This document shows, piece by piece, positions 56,246 through 64,000 of a stretch of 64,000 nucleotides of DNA. Numbering within the stretch: the first letter of the stretch is position 1; every line of letters starts with the position of its first letter. Below the pieces are notes generated by a model. It was not told the origin of the DNA. It saw only the letters and a list, made by a program, of their open reading frames with translations, and made no database searches. A program made the translations under genes and the position numbers. Source of the DNA: Filosporella fistucella (Eukaryota > Ascomycota > Leotiomycetes > Helotiales); contig JAQJZZ010000005.1 of NCBI GenBank assembly GCA_030077755.1, positions 1,302,001-1,366,000 of the forward strand, in the 5' to 3' direction.

Positions 56246-56967
56246 ATGATTGTTTAGAAACTAAGCGAGCGGGACTTGACAACAAATCAACCATGCCGCC
56301 ATAACTATGAGTGAGATATAGAAAATATGAGGGCATGCACTTGTTTTGATCAACATGCATGATATGAGGCGAGAATGTGCGAAGACTTAATACTGCGATG
56401 CAGTCAGATGATAGAGAATATCTTCATTTCTGGGAAATTGATAATTAGCGGGTAGTCGAGATGGGTTGATAATGCTTGTGGTTGTTGATAATTTATCTGC
56501 CAATGTTCTTGCTGACGATTGCATCCTTTTTCTTGCTTGTTGTGGAGTGAACCTTTCGCCGATCGCAGATCAAACCTTCCTCTCTGACTTTTCGAAGATG
56601 TAGTGTAGTTGAGATCCTTCTCCAGAGGCGCTCTCACGTCTTGCTTGTGATTACCGATGGTATATTCCCAGCATTATTGCTGAAGAAAGTGTGCTGCTTG
56701 TTTGTGGTATGTTGGACCACCAGGACCTGGCACTTCGGCTTTCAATCCCATCTCTCTTGTCTGATACCCTCCATTCTCTAAAGAAGCTCCAAGCTCGTCT
56801 CCTCCCCTGTCATTCATTATTGTCAGGCTACACGAGCCGTAGCGGGCGACCCCCTGAAAGCTGCGCCCCGCTAACTATCTCATAGAATGCTTTTATGCTT
56901 TCATGGAATATAAGGAAGAATTCCTAAAATAGAAGAAAAAGTGAATGTGCCAGCAGCTATAATCGCC
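56246..56967. other. Spacer between pseudogene and transposon cluster
   Basis: About 720 bp with short frames on both strands (for example 56404-56637 minus, 56691-56885 plus) and no motif. No gene called. Confidence 0.45.
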
Positions 56968-57190
56968 GGTCCCTCCATTTCTTCCTTCGTCCCTCTCTCT
57001 AAGAGTTGGTCCATTTATATTATCTTATTTTTTAAACTATCCAATGCCTAAGGATCCATAATTGGGCAATCCGGCAACTTCTGCTACCTGATTTTATTAA
57101 GGAATACTTGGCTATAACGGGTATTACATATTATAATTTTATCAAAAATTAAAGCAATTAGCAAATAATTATTTAAGAAATATATAAAGC
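56968..57190 (+). mobile_element. Truncated second copy of the TIR element
   Basis: Begins GGTCCCTCCATTTCTTCCTT exactly like the left end at 54438 and stays alignable for ~200 bp (CCGGCAACTTCTGCTACCTG, then AAAGCAATTAGCAAA), beyond the TIR. Many differences from the 54438 copy are C-to-T or G-to-A. It holds about 30 bp missing from the other copy. The other end is absent; AT-rich DNA and the LTR element follow. Confidence 0.75.
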
Positions 57191-57240
57191 TATTCCTATT
57201 AATAAAGCGTACGTTAAGAATTAGCTTATTATAAATATTA

Positions 57241-57269
57241 TTTTATTTTATTTTATTTTATTTTATTTA
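57241..57269 (+). repeat. TTTTA pentanucleotide repeat at LTR-element insertion site
   Basis: Five perfect TTTTA units followed by TTTA, immediately before the 5' LTR. The last five bases ATTTA are the left copy of the target duplication. Confidence 0.85.
57265..57269 (+). repeat. Target-site duplication ATTTA (left)
   Basis: Five bases ATTTA directly before the 5' LTR, repeated at 63846-63850 directly after the 3' LTR. A 5-bp duplication is normal for Ty3/gypsy integration. Confidence 0.85.
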
Positions 57270-57642
57270 TGTTACGGTCACGTTATAAGAAGGCCTTAAG
57301 CATCGTAACATGCCTAAGGCCGATATGGGCCTCAGGAATAGAGGACCCAGGGACCTAGTGGGCCCAAGGAAGAAAGGATCCCGTGACCAGTGTCACGTGA
57401 TAGATCCTGGGATCTTTAGGATCCTAGGATCTAGTATTAGGGATCTTAGGATCCCTAGGATTTAATTAAGAATAAAGGTTTTATATAAGACTAGCACTTT
57501 TGCTATTAGATAAGAGCTTTGTGCTTAACTTTAAATAATATTCTTTATACTTAGTAATATTGCAATTAAAACGTCTTTATAATATATCTATTCCTTACCT
57601 AAAACCATTATATAAGCATTGGCCCGTATAGCAATCGTTATA
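57270..57642 (+). repeat. 5' LTR
   Basis: 373 bp, TGTTACGG...CGTTATA. The end was probably CGTTACA before a C-to-T change, giving the usual TG...CA. Contains repeated GGATCC/TAGGATC words and a TATATAAGACTAGC promoter-like box at about 57481-57495. Confidence 0.9.
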
Positions 57643-57749
57643 CTTTAAGCACCTTTTTAAAGGATATCGACTTACTTAAATAATATATCCGGCAAAGCCC
57701 TAGCCAATATACTTAGCCCGAGGGGCAATATCGTGGGAATACCCTTAAT

Positions 57750-58680
57750 ATCTCAAATCCGGGATAATAACGTTTTTATAAAAGATAAGAAGCCCAAATC
57801 CACGGAATTAAAACTCACGGAAACTCTTAGGGTTAAGCTATTAAACACTTTTACGGGGAACCGAAGGGAATTAGAGGTCTTCTTATTATAAGTGGAACTT
57901 TACTCTTACTTTAATAATAATAAGTTCCCTATAAATAAAAGCTACGCTTTATGGATATCCTCTTACCTATAAGGAAAAGCCATAAAATGGGTCTAGCCAT
58001 TCCTAATAGATTACTTCTAATACCTAAACACATATAAAGCTATAACTATTATCAGGAATATATTTAAAATATAGGGAGGATTTAAGAAGGAAATCCGCCA
58101 TATATTTAAGGATATAAATGAGGTTAAGATAGCAGAAACGCACCTTTATAGCCTAAAGTAAATAGGAAATATTATTAATTACTCTATGGAATTTTAGAAA
58201 TACGCGAATTAGACTAGCTAGGATATTAAAGCTTTAATAAGCCACTATAAATAAGGGCTAAAGGCCCACATTAGCCTAGAATTGGCTCGTATAAAGAATT
58301 AATCACGTGATATAGTCTCATTAATTAAATATATTATATGAATTAATAATCGTATATTCGAGTTTTAAAGGGAATAATAATTAATGGGGCAAAAAGGAAA
58401 GGGAGGCTACCCGGTTAACCCGGGAAAATAGAGAAATAGACCCTAGGATAACCGATAATTAAACCTAATAAAAGTAGATATTACCTTAAAATAGGGCTTT
58501 AAGGGAAAGAAGCTATCCCCGGAAACCCTTTAAACCCGGTGAGAAAAAGGGCTATATTTCAACTATAAACTTTTAGGCCACGTCGCGTTAGCTTATAAGA
58601 AAGGAAATTAAAAGGGAATTAAGAAATCCTTAAACGCCGTAGCAAAGGGGTCCTTAAGTAAGAAATTAAAGGAAGTTTAT
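57750..58680 (+). pseudogene. Gag relic of the chromovirus
   Basis: With stops ignored, the frame shows the Retrotrans_gag pattern: a capsid-like block (LLNTFTGNRRELEVFLLQ, SYALWISSYL, KAIKWVQPFL). Near 58555-58610 a zinc knuckle keeps the C-x2-C-x4-H-x4-C spacing with Gly-His intact, but all three Cys are replaced, two of them by Tyr (TGC or TGT to TAC or TAT transitions). Multiple TAG and TAA stops mean no product. Confidence 0.7.
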
Positions 58681-58689
58681 ATTATTAAA

Positions 58690-61600
58690 TAATAACCTAA
58701 CATTTACCAAATAATAGAGGAATAATTAAAAGAAGCAAAAATTAATACCTAATTAGAGCTATTTGCACTAGAATAAGAGTAAGGAATTAAATGCAAGGCG
58801 TTTAGCGAGGAAACCTAAAAAGCGGATTTTGAGGATTAGCATATCGCCAAATACTAGCTTTATAAGAAAATATGCTAGGAAGACCCTTAAATAAGAGAAT
58901 TATAAGAGGTAATTTAGAGAGAAGACACCTTAATCTATTAGAGCCGAGAATAAAAAATGGTAAGAATTAGGGATAATGAAATAGTTATATTTAAGGAGCT
59001 ATTTAAGATTAAAAATAGGGGACCAAAATAGGGAATATTTTAGAGATTAACGGAGGTTAATAAAAAGGGAATATTATAAATGAGCTTCCATGGATATAAA
59101 GCTTAGGACTAAATATATAATACCTATTAAACTAACCTTATAAAATTAGAACCCCTAGTCCCGTAACTTTACGAATATTAAACGCTATATAAATAAGATA
59201 TAAAGAATCATTTTTAGTAAAATAACGCCACCGGAATATTATATGGTAAAAGGATCATAAAGGAATTTATAGGGCCAATACTCCGTTTAAGAGTAATGCA
59301 CTAGGTCACGTATTTAGACCCGGATACCCGAATATGGATAAATATTAAAACTTAGCACACGGGTACCGAAATCCGCGAAGTAAATAAGAGCTAAAAGGTC
59401 TTAAGGGACCTTAGCTCAAATATTACCATAAGTGAAATATGCGTTACGGAAAGATTAAATAAGAGATAATTATACCTAAATATATATATAAGGGGATATA
59501 AAGAATCAATTAGAGCCATAATAGATTATAGAGCAATAAGAAACTTTATATTATTAGAAATTATATTACTTATTAATATATTAACCAAGGTTACTAAGAA
59601 TCCATATCCATTGTTAATAATTAATAGATCACTAGTTAAGGACCGGGGAGGGTTAATTAATATAGAAATAGTATTAATTAAGATAAAAATAAAGGAAGGC
59701 TATAAAGAGGAAATATAATTTAATATTATTAAAATCGGACGATATTAGGTTATTCTTAAGATATTATAGCTAAAATAGCATGGACCTACTATTAATTAAA
59801 AGGCAAGGATAATAATCCTTAAGAGTTGCCTATATAATAAGACGTTATAAGTTAAATATAAGAACTTAGAACTTAGCTAGCGAGAAGCATGCGCCACTTT
59901 TATAAAAGAGCCAGAATACCTACCCTAAGGTTCGCCTATAGGTCGGATACCTAAGGAATATAAAGAGTTTAATAAGCTATTTATGGACGAAAAAGGTCTA
60001 AAGGCACTATTAGCATATAAGCTATAAGATCACGTAATTGAGATTATAAAAGGAAAGATATTACCATTTAGAACTATATATAGATTTTTAGAGGAAGACT
60101 AGAGGACGCTTAGGAAATATATTAATAAAAATTTAAAGAAAGGGTTTATATAATTATTTAAGTTATTAATAGCAAGCCTAACGTTATTTATATTAAAGAA
60201 GAGAGGGGAGTTAAGATTATGCGTAAATTATAGGAAATTAAATAAAATAACGGTTAAGGACCGTTTCCTGTTATTATTAGCAAATAATTTAAGAGATCAT
60301 TTATAGGGAGCAAGAATATTTACCTAATTAGACCTAAGAGGAGCCTTTAACCTTATTAGGATTAGAGAAGGGAATAAATAAAAAACCGTATTTAAGATAA
60401 TATAAGGGCTATATAAGTATTAGGTTATGCCTTTTAGGTTAACTAATGCACCCGCTATTATATAAAAGGTTATAAATAATATTCTCTTATACCTATTAGA
60501 CATATATTATATTATATACTTAAATAATATATTAATATACTCGAGGGATTCCCATTAACACGTTAAGGATATTTAAGCCGTATTAATAGCACTTAAAGTA
60601 ATTAACTTTAGGCTTAAACCGGAGAAATGCTTCTTTTATAAGATAGAAGTAACCTTTCTCGGATTTATTATAAGAATCCACGGACTTAAAATAGATCCCG
60701 AAAAAGTATAAATAATCCTTAACTAAAAAGAATTAGCTTATATAAAGAATATATAATTCTTCTTAAGGTTCGCCAACTATTATAAGAAGTTTATTAAAGG
60801 ATATTCAAATATTATAATATTATTAACCGAATTAATAAAGAAGGACTTGGCCTTTAAATAAAGCAATAAAGCTAATTAGAGCTTTGCGAAACTCAAGAAA
60901 GCATTTATAAAAGGACTAATCTTAGCTATATATAAATCATAATTATCAATTAGGGTTGAGACGGACTCCTTTAACTATGCTATTAATGCCGTGCTTAGCT
61001 AGCCTAATGAGTAAGGGAGATAGCAACTAATTATTTATTATTCCCGTAAATTATTATTAATAAAACTTAATTATAAGATTTATAATAAAGAATTATTAGC
61101 AATTATAAATGCCTATAAGGAATAGAGAATATATTTGAAAGGCGCGCCTAACCTAGTCTAAATATTAATAAACCATAAAAACTTGATTTACTTTATTATA
61201 ATAAAGGAGTTAAATAAATAATAAGTGCGATAGGCGGAAACTCTAGCTATTATCGATTTACGTATTTCCTATATAAAAGGGATAAATAATGCTAAGGCAA
61301 ACGCCTTTAATCGGAAATTAGAATATCTTAAGAATAAAACACGCGTTTCTCACGTAATACTTAAGAAGAAAGGAGAATCCTTAATATATAATAAAATAAA
61401 ACTCATAGCACTCGCTAAGCTAAGCATAGGCCCTTAGGACGAATAATTATAAAATAAATATTAGAGGAATAAGGATAAATGGGATATTATAATTATATAA
61501 GGATAGTTTATATTTAAAAACGGGATCCTATTATATAATAATCGAGTATTCATGTTACCGGCGCTTAAAAAGGAATTTATTATTAAGTATTATGGCTTAC

Positions 61601-62880
61601 CGGCTTATAGGCATTAGGGTACCTTTAAAATAATAAAAAGGATAGCCGCGGATTATTACTTTCCGGGAATAAGGAAAATAGTTAAAGAAATCATTATTAT
61701 ATGCGATACTTGCATTTGAAATAAGTCTTTATAATTAGCTCTAAAAGGTATATTAAAGTCACCGGAAATGCCTTTATAATTATAGAAATTTATTGCTTAG
61801 GATTTTATAATAAAACTTCCTCCTTTTAAAGAACCAGTCATGAATAAGGTATATAACTCTATCCTTATTATTATGGATAGGCTTATTAAGTATATATATA
61901 TAATATTATATTTAAAAGCAAGTATAGCAAAAGACCTAGCATATATATTTATAAAAGTCATTATCGCTAATTATAGGATATTAGAGGAGATTATTTTAAA
62001 TCGAGATAAGCTCTTTACTTTGAAATTTTAGACAATATTTATTATATTATTAGGAATAAAGCATAAGTTATTAATATCCTTTTACCCATAAATGGATAAT
62101 TAAATAAAACGATTAAACCAGATAATAGAAACGTACTTATAATATTATATAAATTACTAGTAGGATAATTAGGTAAAAATGCTTCTTATTACGTAATTCG
62201 CATATAATAATATAAGCATAGAGATAACCTAGGTCTCACCGTTTTATACTAATTATAGCTATAACCCAATAGCTTATAAAATACCTAAGCCGACTTTGGT
62301 TATAGCTAAAGAAGCTATTATATAGGTAAATTAATTAAAATTGCTATATTAAGAACTTATAAAGGATATATGATTCTTCGCGAAAAGATTAGCGTCTTAT
62401 TATAATAAAGGATATAATATGAAATCTATGCTTAAAAAGAGGGATAAAGTTTACTTAATTTACCATAATATTTAAATAAAGCGATTAAGTAATAAATTAG
62501 ACTATAAAAAATTGGGACTATTTAAAATTATTAAGGTTAAGGGACTAGTGAATTATTAACTCTAATTATTAAAAAATATAAGGATATACCCGGTATTCCA
62601 TATTTCCCTCCTTAAATTAGCATTACCGGGGGCACTACCCGCCCTTAATATTAATATTAAACTAATTAACTTACTCGCGGAGTATAAAGTAGAGAAAATA
62701 TTAAATTATAAGATAATTAATAAGATAATTAAATACTTAATTAGGTAAAAAGGTTATTTATCCTTAGAAAATATATAAGAGCCTAAATTAAACCTTTATT
62801 ACCCGGAATTCCTTAATAAATTCTATTAGGCAAACTTAGACCTGCCTAAAAAGTCTTATTAGAGAAGTCTAATAGCGCCT
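58690..62880 (+). pseudogene. Pol relic: protease, RT, RNase H, integrase, chromodomain
   Basis: RT motifs are readable at about 60200-60720: LCVNYRKLNKITVKDRFPL, LDLRGAFNLIRI, and the catalytic YxDD site changed to YLNN (two G-to-A transitions), then FLGFII. RNase H is at about 60950-61310, integrase zinc region (His and Cys pairs) about 61600-61730, and the integrase core about 61800-62330, including NSILIIMDRLIKYI. The chromodomain at about 62690-62830 shows KIIKYLIR then a stop in place of the aromatic Trp, KGYLSLENI, another Trp-to-stop, EPKLN. Trp-to-TAA needs two RIP changes on the opposite strand. Confidence 0.8.
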
Positions 62881-63199
62881 CGATATTAATAGGGATAAAG
62901 AAGCTATCGCTAGCTAAGGGCGGGGTAAGAGGACGGTTAAGAGAAGCGAGCTTCTTCTTCTCTGCCGCCTCCCGTGCCTCCGCCTCCTCTAATTCCTCTA
63001 TATTCTTTAAACCCTAGCGGAGCATCTTAGCTCCCCGTTTCTTTAAAAATTTACGCTAACGCGCGAGACGGTTTAAATGGCTAGCGGCTGCGGCTATGGC
63101 CTATGCTAATTAAGTAACCTCTTTATGAGCTTGCTATTCCTTAGTATCTAGTTTATCTTTTATTCATTTTAGAGCATCCTAATCGCTAATTGCTAGCAT
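62846..63199 (-). pseudogene. Antisense ORF relic between integrase end and 3' LTR
   Basis: On the strand opposite gag-pol, a frame opens at ATG 63199 and stays protein-like for about 118 codons if TAG, TAA and one TGA are read as RIP-mutated Gln/Arg/Trp codons. It is rich in Ala, Lys, Glu and Leu and looks like a coiled coil: IKDKLDTKE, AIAAAASHLNRLAR, KFLKKRGAKML, GLKNIEELEEAEAREAAEKK, LASLNRPLTPP. It overlaps the 3' end of the pol frame. Local GC content (62920-63110) is higher than in the rest of the element. No function is known to me. Confidence 0.5.
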
Positions 63200-63457
63200 T
63201 TTAATATTATATTTCCTTTTAAGACATGCGTATTTTAAATACCTTAATAGGTTTAAAGAAATAATGCATGTCTTTTTAATTTTTTTATAAAGAGAATAGG
63301 GCATAATTTTATATCCTAAGGATTTAATTCTTTAGGTGAGATATATGCGTTCACGAATTTTCTTATTTATATTAGAGGATATAATAAAAAGGAAGAAAGG
63401 CTATAAGGGGACGTTAATATTTCCTTTAATATACTTAAGTATAAGGACCACGCTAAC

Positions 63458-63472
63458 TTAAGGAAGGGATAG
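63458..63472 (+). other. Polypurine tract of the chromovirus
   Basis: Purine-rich AAGGAAGGGATAG immediately before the 3' LTR, where the plus-strand primer for reverse transcription should lie. Two Ts may be mutations. Confidence 0.55.
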
Positions 63473-63845
63473 TGTTATGGTCACATTATAAAAAGGCCTT
63501 AAGCATTATAATATGCCTAAGGCCGATATGGGCCTTAGGAATAGAGGATCTAGGGACCTAGTAGGCCTAAGGAAGAAAGGATCCCATAACTAATATTACG
63601 TGATAAATCCTAGGATCTTTAGGATCCTAGGATTTAGTATTAGGGATCCTAAGATCCCTAGGATCCAATTAAGAATAAAGGTTTTATATAAGACTAGCAC
63701 TTCTGCTATTAGATAAGAGCTTCATGCTTAACTTTAAATAATATTCTTTATATTTAATAATATTATAATTAAAACGTCTTCGTGATATACCTATCCCTTA
63801 CCTAAAACCATTATATGAGCATTGGCCCGTATAGCAACCGTTATA
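63473..63845 (+). repeat. 3' LTR
   Basis: 373 bp, TGTTATGG...CCGTTATA, same length as the 5' LTR. The differences I compared in the first 60 bp (for example TACGG/TATGG, CACGTT/CACATT, CATCG/CATTA, AACATG/AATATG) are all transitions, the RIP pattern. Confidence 0.9.
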
Positions 63846-63850
63846 ATTTA
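63846..63850 (+). repeat. Target-site duplication ATTTA (right)
   Basis: Matches 57265-57269 exactly and marks the right boundary of the insertion. The remaining ~150 bp to the window end are AT-rich with no feature. Confidence 0.85.
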
Positions 63851-64000
63851 GTCTTCTTTACCTTTATTTTTTATTCTTCTTTTATTTAATAAAGCCTTAT
63901 ATAAATATATATTATATTAAGCATTTTTAAATATTTTTCTTAAAGTTTATTATTTTTATAATATTAAGAATTAAATATATAAATATAAAGCTTAATTTAA

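Larger units (their letters stand above)
57270..63845 (+). mobile_element. Full-length Ty3/gypsy chromovirus, heavily mutated by RIP
   Basis: 6576 bp with equal 373-bp LTRs and a perfect 5-bp target duplication, so the insertion is structurally complete. Order of recognisable coding: gag with a CCHC relic, protease zone, reverse transcriptase, RNase H, integrase, C-terminal chromodomain, then an antisense frame and a purine-rich tract before the 3' LTR. Nearly every codon that should be CAG, CAA or TGG is TAG, TAA or TGA, and the DNA is strongly AT-rich: the RIP pattern on both strands. The longest intact frame is 63 codons, in integrase (61840). It cannot move by itself. Confidence 0.93.

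Noticed and set aside
57643..63472. Several independent small genes in the LTR element (for example 61840-62031)
   Set aside because: They are fragments of the mutated pol frame; 61840-62031 is an integrase-core piece.

Overview
This is nuclear DNA of a filamentous ascomycete (Pezizomycotina; Leotiomycetes is my best guess). The evidence is: short GT-AG introns of about 46-130 nt with CTRAY branch points in nearly every gene; fungal-specific families (CFEM, Zn2Cys6, DUF7704, Nop6, Cms1, Tay1/Teb1-type telobox Myb); and transposons decayed by C-to-T/G-to-A transitions on both strands, as expected from repeat-induced point mutation (RIP). No bacterial or organellar genes are present. All exon coordinates were spliced by hand from splice consensus, reading frame and family knowledge; no search was run.

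Layout. 1-11.2 kb: a Zn2Cys6 regulator cut by the window edge, a tetraspanin, sorting nexin Snx3/Grd19, the mitochondrial pyrimidine nucleotide carrier Rim2 and an Ash1-type SET methyltransferase. 11.2-23 kb: gene-poor, with the palmitoyltransferase Erf2 and an alpha/beta hydrolase set among three decayed genes (about 13.8-15.0, 19.15-20.64 and 21.2-21.6 kb). 23-51 kb: a dense housekeeping block with a small mitochondrial membrane protein, a CFEM GPI protein, Cms1, CENP-T, Shy1/Surf1, a UBX protein, a double-telobox Myb protein, a DUF7704 membrane protein, a Ser/Thr-rich single-pass surface protein, Nop6, Rac1, a DCAF11-like WD40 protein and the Pmt1 protein mannosyltransferase. 51-64 kb: a transposon-rich edge with AT-rich RIP sequence, a solo LTR, a GT61 glycosyltransferase, a TIR element and a second fragment of it, a membrane-protein pseudogene, and a complete 6.58-kb Ty3/gypsy chromovirus with 373-bp LTRs and a perfect 5-bp target duplication.

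The genes form no pathway cluster. Some themes recur: cell surface and polarity (tetraspanin, CFEM, Rac1, Erf2, Pmt1, GT61), chromatin and chromosome function (Ash1, CENP-T, telobox Myb), ribosome biogenesis (Cms1, Nop6) and mitochondria (Rim2, Shy1). Several are compact divergent or convergent pairs; CENP-T and Shy1 stop codons are only 45 bp apart.

Most worth a second look: a degenerate antisense reading frame between the integrase end and 3' LTR of the chromovirus; a long unrecognised pseudogene at 19.15-20.64 kb; a membrane-protein gene with one C-to-T-type stop beside the transposons; and a recurrent TACCTAGGTA palindrome in intergenic DNA.
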